Positions 8,269-15,559 are shown, numbered from the stretch's first letter. The stretch is DNA of 21,691 bases from an uncultured Mollicutes bacterium (GCA_900557675.1 USTO01000006.1:1-21691), one strand, 5' to 3'. The notes: a model not told the origin generated them from the letters alone. Program-made: numbers and translations.

Positions 8269-10446
8269 ATGATGAGTGTACTTGAGTATGCTAATGATAT
8301 TGGCAAGGATGTTGGGTTCGTGCTTGGTCTTTGTAGTAGACTTGGAATAGAGGCTAGTAGTGATAATGATATGCTTAGTGATAATGATATTATTCTTCTT
8401 GATAATGAGACTATGAACAAGGAGTATGATGATATTAGTGATGCCGGTGTGGAACTTGACATTCCGGATAGTTATGAGGATGAATTGGAAGAAGTGGATA
8501 CTGGTGCTACGTTCAAGAATAATCATAAGAGTAATATGAATAGTGACTTTAAGGGTACTGGTAAGAGTAGTCAAAAGGGTAATAGTAATCGTAACAATCA
8601 AAAGAGAAATGTTCAAAAGAAGAAAGAGAATTTTCAAAAACAAAGAAAAGAAATGTATAAGCATAAGGAAAAATTAAAGAGTAATAGGGAAGAGAATATG
8701 GAGAAGTTTCTTCTATTTGAAGAGGGTAATACGGTTAGTGATATTGCTAGTTATTTAAAGGTTACACCAGCGGATATTATTAAGAAGCTTATGATGATGG
8801 GTAAAATGGTTAATATTAATACTAGTATTGACTTTGATACGGCAGAGATTATTGCTCTTGAATATGGTCTTGATATTAAGAGAAAAGAGAGTATGGATGA
8901 GACGCATTTTGAGGATTTGGTTATTATTGATAATGAAGATGATTTAGTGGAAAGGCCTCCAGTTGTTACTATTATGGGTCATGTTGATCATGGTAAGACT
9001 ACGCTTCTTGATGCTATTAGAAAGACTAATGTTGCTGAGGGAGAAGCTGGTGGTATTACACAAGCTACTTATGCTTATCAGATAACTCATAATGATAAGA
9101 AGATTACGTTTATTGATACTCCAGGACATGCTGCTTTTACGGAGATGCGTGCTAGGGGAGCTAGTATTACGGATATTATTATTATTATTGTTGCTGCTGA
9201 TGATGGGGTTATGCCTCAGACGGTAGAGGTTATTGATCATGCTAAGGCTGCAAATGTTCCTATTATTGTTGCTATTAATAAGATTGATAAGCCTAGTGCT
9301 AACCCTGATAAGGTAATGCAAGAGATTAGTAATTATGGTTTAATTCCGGAAGAATGGGGCGGAGATGTTATGGTTTCTAAGATTTCGGCTAAGACTGGTG
9401 ATGGTATTGATGATTTACTTGAGAGGATTCTTCTTATTAGTGAACTAGAGGGCCTTAAGGCTAATCCTAATAGGTATGCTAGTGGTACGGTAATTGAAGC
9501 TAAGATGGATAAGTCTCTTGGTAATGTTAGTGCTGTTCTTATTCAAAATGGTACACTTAGACTTGGTGATTACCTAGTAGTTGGTAATTATTATGGTAAG
9601 ATTAGGTCTTTAAAAAATGATAAGGGAGAGAATCTTACATTTGCTACGCCTTCTATGCCTGTATGGATAACGGGTATTAGTGAAATTCCTTCTGCTGGTG
9701 ATAAGTTTATGGCTTTTGAAAGTGAGAAAAGGGCTAAGAGTATTAGTGAAGAGAGGATTCTTAATGCTAAGAATTTGAATAATACGAGAAGGGGTGCTGT
9801 TTCTCTTGATGATCTTTTTGGAAGGATTAGTCAGGGAGAAAGGGATATTAATATTATTTTGAAGAGTGATGTTAAGGGTAGTGAAGAGGCTGTAAAGAAT
9901 TCTTTACTTAAACTTGATGTTGAGGGTATTCATATTAATATTATTAGAAGTGGTATTGGTACGGTTACGGAAAGTGATGTTGTTTTGGCTAGTGCTAGTG
10001 ATGCTATTATTATTGGTTTTAATGTTAGACCTGGTAGTAAGATTATGGAATATGCTAAGGAAAAAGGCGTTGATATCAGGCTTTATAATATTATTTATAA
10101 GTTACTTGAAGAGGTTGAGAGTGCTATGAAGGGTAAGTTAGAACCGGTATTTGAAGAGAGGGCTGTTGGTGAAGCTGTTGTTAGGAAATTGTTTAAGTTT
10201 TCTAAGGTTGGTACTATTGCTGGTTGTTATGTTACTAGTGGTAGTATTAAGAGGGGTGCTAAGGTAAGGCTTATTCGTGATGGTATTGTTGTTTATGATG
10301 GTAGTATTAATAGTTTAGCTAGAGAGAAGGATCAGGTTAAGGAAGTTAAGAATGGTTTTGAGTGTGGTATTACGATAGAGAACTTTAATGATATTAAAGA
10401 GAATGATGTTATGGAAGTTTACGAGGAAGTGGAGATTAAGAGATAA
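8269..10446 (+). CDS. infB: Translation initiation factor IF-2
   Basis: 725 residues. The GTPase delivers fMet-tRNA to the 30S subunit and promotes subunit joining. Layout: a short IF2_N-like segment (about 1-45), a hydrophilic basic linker (about 75-144, rich in Lys, Asn, Gln and Arg), a second IF2_N domain (145-205), the G domain with GHVDHGKT (237-244), DTPGHAAF (from 283) and NKID (337-340), then the beta-barrel and C-terminal fMet-tRNA domains ending GFECGITIENFNDIKENDVM. The ATG at 8269 is chosen because GGAGGTGAT lies 8 bases upstream (8256-8264); the GTG at 8254 overlaps that site. Last gene of the operon; rbfA does not follow. Confidence 0.97.
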   Translation: MMSVLEYANDIGKDVGFVLGLCSRLGIEASSDNDMLSDNDIILLDNETMNKEYDDISDAGVELDIPDSYEDELEEVDTGATFKNNHKSNMNSDFKGTGKSSQKGNSNRNNQKRNVQKKKENFQKQRKEMYKHKEKLKSNREENMEKFLLFEEGNTVSDIASYLKVTPADIIKKLMMMGKMVNINTSIDFDTAEIIALEYGLDIKRKESMDETHFEDLVIIDNEDDLVERPPVVTIMGHVDHGKTTLLDAIRKTNVAEGEAGGITQATYAYQITHNDKKITFIDTPGHAAFTEMRARGASITDIIIIIVAADDGVMPQTVEVIDHAKAANVPIIVAINKIDKPSANPDKVMQEISNYGLIPEEWGGDVMVSKISAKTGDGIDDLLERILLISELEGLKANPNRYASGTVIEAKMDKSLGNVSAVLIQNGTLRLGDYLVVGNYYGKIRSLKNDKGENLTFATPSMPVWITGISEIPSAGDKFMAFESEKRAKSISEERILNAKNLNNTRRGAVSLDDLFGRISQGERDINIILKSDVKGSEEAVKNSLLKLDVEGIHINIIRSGIGTVTESDVVLASASDAIIIGFNVRPGSKIMEYAKEKGVDIRLYNIIYKLLEEVESAMKGKLEPVFEERAVGEAVVRKLFKFSKVGTIAGCYVTSGSIKRGAKVRLIRDGIVVYDGSINSLAREKDQVKEVKNGFECGITIENFNDIKENDVMEVYEEVEIKR

Positions 10447-10456
10447 TCTCTTTTTT
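10431..10456 (+). terminator. Rho-independent terminator after infB
   Basis: AAGAGA (10438-10443), loop TAA, TCTCTT (10447-10452), running into T6; the loop is the infB stop codon. GAGATT / AATCTC is an alternative pairing over the same bases. The stem is short and AT-rich. Confidence 0.6.
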
Positions 10457-10500
10457 CTTTGTTTACATATTGATTAATTTTTTATTTATGTTAATTTTTC

Positions 10501-10527
10501 TTGTTTATTTTGGTTATTTGTGATAAT
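10501..10527 (+). promoter_or_regulatory. Probable promoter for the gene at 10555
   Basis: GATAAT at 10522-10527 with an extended TGT (10519-10521); the best -35 is TTGTTT at 10501-10506, with a short 15-base spacer. Confidence 0.45.
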
Positions 10528-10554
10528 ATTGGTTTAGAAAGAGGATGAATTGAT

Positions 10555-11226
10555 ATGAAAAAGATTGTTGGTATGGTTTTATTATTAGTGGTGGTATTTG
10601 GTGTTGGTATTTTTAGTGGGAAAGTTTTTTATGAAAGGGCTAATTGGAAAGATTGTATTAAAGAGGTAAATCTTGATAATAATAAAAAGAGTAAAAATGA
10701 TACAACTAAGAATGTAGATAGTAATGGTTATTCACTTAAAGAGATTACTCCTCTTCTTGATGGTTATTTGAGTGTTTTTAAGAGGGGACTTGCTACTTTT
10801 ACCGAGGCTGAGGATGGTAATTTTAGTGATTTGGATTATGCTTTCTTTGCTTCACAGTGTTGTAGTTATGCGTCTGTTGATATTGTAAAAGAGGAACTTT
10901 ATAAGTATTTTAATGTTAGTAGTTTTGACTTGGATAAGGCTAATGAAGAAGCTAAAAATAGTTTTAGATATATTAATAATTTTGTTGATTTATATGAGAA
11001 TAATTATAGATTCAGTGAACCTCCTGTTGATTATAATTTAACTGTTCTCCGAAATCCTGTGGTAAGTATGGATGGGGAGTATTTTGTAGTTACTTATGAT
11101 ATTTATTATGCTAGTTCTTTAGAGGCTGGTAGTAATGCGTCTTCTGGTAAAAGGAAGTTTTACTTGAAATATAACAGGGATAATGGTAATTATAATATTG
11201 TTAAGATATTTTCTAATTATAATTAA
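10555..11226 (+). CDS. Membrane-anchored extracytoplasmic protein, function unknown
   Basis: 223 residues. One N-terminal hydrophobic helix (about 5-22) after Lys-Lys acts as signal anchor; no lipobox cysteine follows. A Lys/Asn/Asp-rich linker (about 40-60) leads to a folded domain with alternating helices (LLDGYLSVFKRGLATFTEAE) and C-terminal strands (GEYFVVTYDIYYAS, then KFYLKYNRDNGNYNIVKIF) that resembles the cystatin/NTF2-like folds of many Bacillota lipoprotein-like proteins. That fold suggestion is by eye only. It lies between its own promoter and a terminator, so it is monocistronic. No recognised family. Confidence 0.7.
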   Translation: MKKIVGMVLLLVVVFGVGIFSGKVFYERANWKDCIKEVNLDNNKKSKNDTTKNVDSNGYSLKEITPLLDGYLSVFKRGLATFTEAEDGNFSDLDYAFFASQCCSYASVDIVKEELYKYFNVSSFDLDKANEEAKNSFRYINNFVDLYENNYRFSEPPVDYNLTVLRNPVVSMDGEYFVVTYDIYYASSLEAGSNASSGKRKFYLKYNRDNGNYNIVKIFSNYN

Positions 11227-11233
11227 TGTGTAT

Positions 11234-11259
11234 AAAAGTAGTAGTGATACTATTTTTTT
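11234..11259 (+). terminator. Probable Rho-independent terminator
   Basis: AAAAGTAGT (11234-11242), loop AGTGAT, ACTATTTTT (11249-11257) gives a 9-bp stem with one G-T wobble; the T-run extends to 11259. Confidence 0.55.
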
Positions 11260-11303
11260 CTACCCCCAATAGGGTAATGTTAAAACAAAAAACGAACAAT
11301 AAT

Positions 11304-11332
11304 TTGTATTTTTACTAAATATATGTTATAAT
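11304..11332 (+). promoter_or_regulatory. Promoter for the kinase-like gene
   Basis: TTGTAT at 11304-11309, a 17-base spacer, TATAAT at 11327-11332, extended by TGT at 11324-11326. Confidence 0.7.
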
Positions 11333-11356
11333 GTTAGGTACTTAGGGGGGAAGAGA

Positions 11357-12085
11357 ATGGAATTTAATAGTAAAGGGATTTTTAATTGTTATTTGCAAAG
11401 TTTAAGATTTATTGGACAGGGTAGTCAGGGAATGTGTTTTCTAAGGGAAAGTGATAGGACGGTTATTAAGGTTTTTAATGAGTACTTTGATAATGAGAAA
11501 TGTGGCTATTCGGAGGACTTTTTGCTTAGGTTTAGTGGTATTAAGAATGGGAGTTTTTTATGGCCTAGGGATGTTATTTTGGTTAATGGAGAAGTAGTGG
11601 GGTATACTTCTAGTTATAGAAAGGCGAGTAATTTATGTGATATTAATCCTCTTTCTGCTAATCTTGATAGTTTGGAAAGGGCTGTTAATAGAATAGAGAG
11701 GGATGTTAAGGTGGTTACGGATAGTGGTGTTAAGTTATATGATGTTAGGTATAATATTCTTTATAATAGGGGAAGGATGTATGTTATTGATACTTTGGAA
11801 TATATGGATAGAAGGGTGTCTTTTAGAGAGAATATGAATAATATTGATGAGGAAGTTATGTTGTTTTTGGTTGATGGTTTCTTTGATGATTTTGTTAATA
11901 ATGATTGGTTTTTGAAGGAAATGTATATGGGTAAGGATGTTAGTAGTGTGTTATTTCTTAAGGAATTTAGGAAGAGACTTGGCGAATATATGGGGAGAGA
12001 GATTGTTAAACTTGATACTTGTAAGGGTATTGTTAAGCGTAAGGGTAGTAAGGCTTATATAAGGGGTGTTATTACGCAAAACTAG
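11357..12085 (+). CDS. Divergent protein-kinase-fold protein
   Basis: 242 residues, cytoplasmic. A glycine-rich loop FIGQGSQGMCFL (G20, G22, G25) is followed by TVIKVF with Lys38, matching the ATP-binding N-lobe of the kinase fold. A hinge-like VVGYTSSY comes at 81-87. YDVRYNILYN holds Asp129 and Asn133 in the D-x-x-x-N spacing of the catalytic loop, and YVIDT (Asp145) fits the metal-binding aspartate. The C-lobe after this is short (about 95 residues), so it is smaller than typical Hanks kinases. It may phosphorylate a protein or small molecule, or be a pseudokinase; the family assignment rests on these motifs alone. Ribosome binding site GGGGGG at 11345-11350; own promoter; no terminator seen directly after it. 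Confidence 0.65.
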   Translation: MEFNSKGIFNCYLQSLRFIGQGSQGMCFLRESDRTVIKVFNEYFDNEKCGYSEDFLLRFSGIKNGSFLWPRDVILVNGEVVGYTSSYRKASNLCDINPLSANLDSLERAVNRIERDVKVVTDSGVKLYDVRYNILYNRGRMYVIDTLEYMDRRVSFRENMNNIDEEVMLFLVDGFFDDFVNNDWFLKEMYMGKDVSSVLFLKEFRKRLGEYMGREIVKLDTCKGIVKRKGSKAYIRGVITQN

Positions 12086-12092
12086 AAAAATA

Positions 12093-12121
12093 TTGAAAAT
12101 GCGGAATAACCTTGTTATAAT
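12093..12121 (+). promoter_or_regulatory. Near-consensus promoter reading into the 12.1-12.5 kb intergenic region
   Basis: TTGAAA at 12093-12098, exactly 17 bases, TATAAT at 12116-12121, with the extended TGT at 12113-12115. No well-supported gene follows for 400 bases. Confidence 0.7.
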
Positions 12122-12181
12122 CTTATTAGATGGTAATTGTTAAAGATGTATTTATGAAGTTAATTGAAAGGGAATTTTATA

Positions 12182-12238
12182 ATTTTCGGACATTTTGCAC
12201 GAAAATAGCAAGAAAATATGTACAATTTGCCCGAAAAT
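12182..12238 (+). repeat. Short repeat cluster around CGAAAAT
   Basis: ATTTTCG at 12182-12188 is the inverse of CGAAAAT at 12200-12206 and 12232-12238. The last two sit in a longer direct repeat, TTTGC-A/C-CGAAAAT, 32 bases (about three helical turns) apart. It could be a regulator binding cluster or part of the RNA fold. Confidence 0.45.
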
Positions 12239-12350
12239 GTTAAAATGAATATAGAGGGATATTGTATGTATTGAAAAATAGTAAAAGAGATGAATAAGTG
12301 GAAGAACGATTTTAAAATGCCTTTAATGTTGGTTGGGATAAAACAGATGA

Positions 12351-12399
12351 GAATAAATATATACTTATATATTTTAAGTATTATATTTATTCTTTTTTT
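12351..12399 (+). terminator. Long AT-rich hairpin terminator
   Basis: GAATAAATATATACTTA (12351-12367) pairs with 12375-12392 over 17 base pairs with one single-base bulge, a 7-base loop and a following T7 (12393-12399). The opposite strand has no T-run, so it terminates rightward transcription. Confidence 0.75.
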
Positions 12400-12446
12400 G
12401 CTTGCAAACCATTAAATATAAAAGTAATTTGTTTATTTTCTTTTTC

Positions 12447-12475
12447 TTGACAGTACTTATAAAAAATTATATAAT
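12447..12475 (+). promoter_or_regulatory. Perfect-consensus sigma-A promoter of the nuclease operon
   Basis: TTGACA at 12447-12452, a 17-base spacer and TATAAT at 12470-12475: both hexamers exact. Unlike most others here, it has no extended -10 TG. Confidence 0.85.
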
Positions 12476-12542
12476 TAATTTGTAAAATAATGATAGTGTA
12501 GTATTTGCTTTAACACTAGCATAATAAGTGAAGGATGATAGT

Positions 12543-13238
12543 ATGAAGAATATAAAAAAATATATAGTACTTGCTTTAGTATTAGCAATGGGTTTTATTT
12601 ATAATGAATATATAGATAGTACTGATAGTAGTTTTAAAACACAAGAGGTTAGTAGTTTAAGTGATATAGAGGATTATAGTGGTAGTGATTTTGTTAATGT
12701 TAATAATAATGTTCCTTTCTTTACTGATGAAGATAAGAAAAGGGGTAGTTTTGAGGAGTATGGAGACTTGGATAGTCTGGGAAGATGTACAGAGGCTTTT
12801 GCAATTGTTAGTAAAGAGACTATGCCTACGGAAAAAAGGGGTAGTATTGGTATGATTAAGCCTACGGGGTGGCATACTGTAAAGTATGATAGTGTTAATG
12901 GAAAGTATTTATATAATAGGTGTCATTTAATTGGATATCAATTAACGGGAGAAAATGCTAATCCTAATAATTTAATTACTTGTACTAGGCAGATGAATAG
13001 TGATGTTATGCTTATGTTTGAGAATAGGGTTGCTAACTATGTTAAGGATAGTGAAGGGCGTGTTTTATATAGGGTAACTCCTTACTTTGAGGGAGATAAT
13101 TTACTTAGTAAGGGTGTACTTATGGAGGCTTATTCTTTAGATGATAATGGTAAGGGTCTTATGTTTAATGTTTTTGTTTATAATGTTCAGGATGGTATTT
13201 CTATTGATTATGCTACAGGGGAATCTAGGAAGGAGTAG
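12543..13238 (+). CDS. Secreted/anchored DNA/RNA non-specific endonuclease (EndA/NucA type)
   Basis: 231 residues. An N-terminal hydrophobic helix (about 6-20) after a Lys-rich start indicates export or anchoring. The nuclease core runs from LGRCTEAFAIVSKETMP through YLYNRCHLIGYQLTGE to NPNNLITCTRQMNSDVM. NRCHL is the D/N-R-G/C-H catalytic motif of the beta-beta-alpha metal nucleases (His128, with the following Asn-rich segment for the metal). It probably degrades extracellular DNA for nutrition or uptake. The ATG at 12543 is chosen because GAAGGA (12530-12535) lies 7 bases upstream; the GTG at 12528 has no ribosome binding site. Driven by the consensus promoter at 12447. The DUF1538 gene starts 2 bases after the stop, its ribosome binding site inside this gene's end, so they are co-transcribed. 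Confidence 0.9.
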   Translation: MKNIKKYIVLALVLAMGFIYNEYIDSTDSSFKTQEVSSLSDIEDYSGSDFVNVNNNVPFFTDEDKKRGSFEEYGDLDSLGRCTEAFAIVSKETMPTEKRGSIGMIKPTGWHTVKYDSVNGKYLYNRCHLIGYQLTGENANPNNLITCTRQMNSDVMLMFENRVANYVKDSEGRVLYRVTPYFEGDNLLSKGVLMEAYSLDDNGKGLMFNVFVYNVQDGISIDYATGESRKE

Positions 13239-13240
13239 TT

Positions 13241-14746
13241 ATGAATTTACTAAAAAGGGGCTTATCAATAGCTAAGGAAAGTTATATGGAGATTATTCCT
13301 ATTGTCTTTCTTGTGATGGTATTAGCTATTTTCTTACATATTCCTATTTTAAAGATTTATTCTTTTTTACTGGGGGGATTTCTTCTTATTATTGGTAAGA
13401 GTTTATTTAGTTTGGGTGCTAAGGTAGGTATTGAGTTATTTGGAAAAAGGCTTGGTACTAGTTTAGGAAAAAGGGGTAATATTGTTATTTTTGTTATTAC
13501 TATTTTTCTTATTGGTTTTGTTCTTACTTTATCGGAGCCTGATCTTTTGGTTTTGGCGGGAGAGCTTCCTAGTATTCCGAAAAGTGTTCTTGTTATTTGT
13601 GTTAGTATTAGTGTGGGTATTTTTTTAGTACTTGGTATGCTTAAAAGTATTTATAGGCTTAATTTTAATACTTTAATTTTGATTAGTTATGGTATTATTT
13701 TTCTTCTTATGTTATTTGTTCCTAGTAGTTTTTATGCTATTGGTTTTGATGCAGGGGGAGCAACGACTGGACCTATTAGTGTTCCTTTTATAGTGGCTTT
13801 GGGACTGGGTCTTAGTAGTCTTAGGACGGATAAGGATGCTAAAAAGGATGGGTTTGGTTCCCTTGCTCTTTGTTCTATTGGTCCGGTTATGATTGTTTTA
13901 ATACTAGGACTTTTTTATAATACGGATAGTTTTTATGATATTAGTAGTCTTACTACTAGTAATAGTGTTTATGGTTTATATTTTAATAGTTTTATTTCTT
14001 CTTTTGGGGAAGTGTTTATTACTTTATTTCCTTTTATTGTATTATTTTTGGTATATGGTTTTATTGCAAAGTGTTTTAGTAAGAGGGATATTAGGAGAAT
14101 TGTTGTTGGATTTGTATTAGTACTACTTGGATTTAGTATATTCTTAGTGGGAACTAGTGTTGGGTTTATTTCAATGGGATATCTTCTTGGAGAGAGTCTA
14201 AGTATGAGGGGTCTTGCTTACTTATCTATTCCCATAGGGACCATACTTGGGTATCTTATTGTTAGTGCTGAGCCGGCAGTTAATTTGCTTAATGAACAGA
14301 TTGATAATATTACATCGGGTAGTATTAAGAGAAAGTCGGTTAGAAAGTGTCTTAGTTTAGCGGTTGGTATTGCCGTTGGTATTAGTTTTTATAGGGCCAT
14401 TACGGGATTTAGTATAGCTCCTATAATTGTTATTGGTTATATTATTTGTATAATTTTATCTTTCTTTGTTAATAGGCTTTTTACGGGTATTAGTTTTGAT
14501 GCGGGTGGTGCTGTTAGTGGACCGCTTACGGTATCGTTTCTTTTGCCTATGGCTATTGGTATTACGTATAGTTTAGGGGGTAATATTATGACTGATGCGT
14601 TTGGTTTAGTTGCTCTTGTTACATTACTTCCTATTGTTGTTATTCAGATATTTGGTCTCGTTTATAGGTTTAAGAGTAAGATTCTTGGTACTTATGATAG
14701 TTATGATGATAGTATTAGGGATTATAATTGGAGGAAGTATTTATGA
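13241..14746 (+). CDS. DUF1538 family polytopic membrane protein
   Basis: 501 residues with about 12 hydrophobic helices. Two inverted or tandem half-repeats are visible: FDAGGATTGP at 169-178 and FDAGGAVSGP at 419-428 (250 apart), and LSEPDL near 98 against SAEPAV near 342. GFDAGG-T/V-T/S-GP is the DUF1538 signature. The family looks like a transporter or channel, substrate not established to my knowledge, and is often encoded beside PII-like regulators, as here. Its stop overlaps the start of the PII-like gene by four bases (ATGA), so translation is probably coupled. The upstream nuclease shares the operon, which is unusual. Confidence 0.88.
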   Translation: MNLLKRGLSIAKESYMEIIPIVFLVMVLAIFLHIPILKIYSFLLGGFLLIIGKSLFSLGAKVGIELFGKRLGTSLGKRGNIVIFVITIFLIGFVLTLSEPDLLVLAGELPSIPKSVLVICVSISVGIFLVLGMLKSIYRLNFNTLILISYGIIFLLMLFVPSSFYAIGFDAGGATTGPISVPFIVALGLGLSSLRTDKDAKKDGFGSLALCSIGPVMIVLILGLFYNTDSFYDISSLTTSNSVYGLYFNSFISSFGEVFITLFPFIVLFLVYGFIAKCFSKRDIRRIVVGFVLVLLGFSIFLVGTSVGFISMGYLLGESLSMRGLAYLSIPIGTILGYLIVSAEPAVNLLNEQIDNITSGSIKRKSVRKCLSLAVGIAVGISFYRAITGFSIAPIIVIGYIICIILSFFVNRLFTGISFDAGGAVSGPLTVSFLLPMAIGITYSLGGNIMTDAFGLVALVTLLPIVVIQIFGLVYRFKSKILGTYDSYDDSIRDYNWRKYL

Positions 14747-15387
14747 TTAATTTGTTATGTTTAATTACTAATAGTGATATGGATGATGCTGTTAGGGAGA
14801 TATTTTTAGAACATAATTTGGTATTTAGTTTTGTTTGTAATGGTCGAGGAACGGCTAGTAATAGTTTACTTGATTATTATGGGATAGAGGGAAGAGAGAA
14901 GAGGATATATGCTTCTTTAATTACGAAGAGTGTAGAGATTAGGGTGTTTGAGGATATTTCTTACTTGCTTTCTTTAAAGAAGATTGGTAATGGTATTTGT
15001 TTTAGTATCCCTTTATCTAGTAGTAATGGTTTTGTTAGGGATTTACTTAGCAGTTATAAGGAGGAGATTGATATGGAAGTTAATGATAGGTATCATTTGG
15101 TTATTACTTCAGTATTGGAGGGGTATAGTGATATGGTAATGAGTGCAGCCAAGAAAGGGGGAGCTAGTGGTGGCACAGTTATTAGTGGTAGGAGTTTAGG
15201 AACTGGTAATGCGAACTTTCTTAAGTTAAAGATAGAACCGGAAAAGGATATTGTTTTAATTGTTACTCCTGAGTATAAGAAGAATAATATTATGCACTAT
15301 ATTAGTGTTAAGTGTGGTATTAAAACAGAGGCTAAGGGAGTATGTATAAGTATCCCTATTGATAGTGTTATTGGTATTAATGGATAG
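14743..15387 (+). CDS. Tandem PII-like protein, probable regulator of the DUF1538 protein
   Basis: 214 residues in two related halves of about 105: N-half INLLCLITN ... GNGICFSIPL (84-91) and C-half YHLVITSVLEGYSDMVMSAA ... AKGVCISIPI (199-206). The segment GGASGGTVISGRSLGTG (139-155) and KDIVLIVTPEYK match the T-loop/B-loop layout of PII-like (GlnK-related) nucleotide sensors. The corresponding N-half loop reads NGRGTASNSLLDYYGIEG. The ATG at 14743 is chosen because GGAGG (14730-14734) is 8 bases upstream. By analogy with GlnK-AmtB, it may gate its coupled membrane partner; ligand unknown. It ends 10 bases before the GTCCGGTT array. Confidence 0.8.
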   Translation: MINLLCLITNSDMDDAVREIFLEHNLVFSFVCNGRGTASNSLLDYYGIEGREKRIYASLITKSVEIRVFEDISYLLSLKKIGNGICFSIPLSSSNGFVRDLLSSYKEEIDMEVNDRYHLVITSVLEGYSDMVMSAAKKGGASGGTVISGRSLGTGNANFLKLKIEPEKDIVLIVTPEYKKNNIMHYISVKCGIKTEAKGVCISIPIDSVIGING

Positions 15388-15397
15388 TAATATTAGT

Positions 15398-15518
15398 GTC
15401 CGGTTTAAGATAAAAAAGTCCGGTTTTTGAACCAAAACTTCACTTTAAACCGGACAATTTTCTATTATTTTGCCAAAAAAGTCCGGTTTAGGATAAAAAA
15501 GTCCGGTTATAACCGGAC
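15398..15518 (+). repeat. Operator-like array of six GTCCGGTT arms
   Basis: GTCCGGTT occurs forward at 15398, 15418, 15481 and 15501, and inverted (AACCGGAC) at 15448 and 15511. The block repeats as a unit: 15398-15425 and 15481-15508 agree at 27 of 28 bases, 83 bases apart, each followed by an inverted arm plus AATTTT. Forward arms are 20 bases apart in each unit, and three of the four are preceded by AAAAAA. The last two arms fuse into the perfect 18-bp palindrome GTCCGGTTATAACCGGAC (15501-15518). The array lies directly upstream of the AlbA_2 gene's promoter, which suggests autoregulation. Confidence 0.85.
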
Positions 15519-15559
15519 AATTTTGAAAATAAAGACTATAAAATTTATTATAAATATAG

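Larger units (their letters stand above)
12128..12399 (+). ncRNA. Candidate small RNA in the gene-poor stretch 12086-12542
   Basis: A strong promoter (12093-12121) and a long hairpin with T7 (12351-12399) bracket about 270 bases. It matches none of the conserved signatures I know for RNase P RNA, SRP RNA or tmRNA. Alternative 1: an ATG at 12130, almost exactly at the expected transcription start, opens a 37-codon basic ORF to 12243 with no ribosome binding site, which could be a leaderless microprotein. Alternative 2: from 12262, behind GAGGG, a frame runs on interrupted by TAA stops, so this could be the decayed start of a lost gene. The unit boundaries are sequence-supported; its nature is inference. 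Confidence 0.35.

Noticed and set aside
8025..8664. Long minus-strand open frames opposite rnpM and the start of infB
   Set aside because: They lie entirely opposite well-conserved genes, are Ser/Leu/Ile-rich as expected from complementing this codon usage, and have no ribosome binding site.
8944..9321. Minus-strand open frame opposite the infB G domain
   Set aside because: Asn/Ser/Ile-rich shadow of a conserved GTPase domain; no start signals.
12128..12399. RNase P RNA, SRP RNA or tmRNA
   Set aside because: None of the conserved core motifs of these RNAs was found in either orientation.
12318..12416. Short hydrophobic ORF starting MPLMLVGIKQM near the 12.35 kb hairpin
   Set aside because: No ribosome binding site, and most of it lies in the terminator hairpin; AT-rich DNA easily gives such a hydrophobic stretch.
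15398..15518. CRISPR array
   Set aside because: Arms are 8 bases, in both orientations, with near-identical rather than unique spacers, and there are no cas genes.
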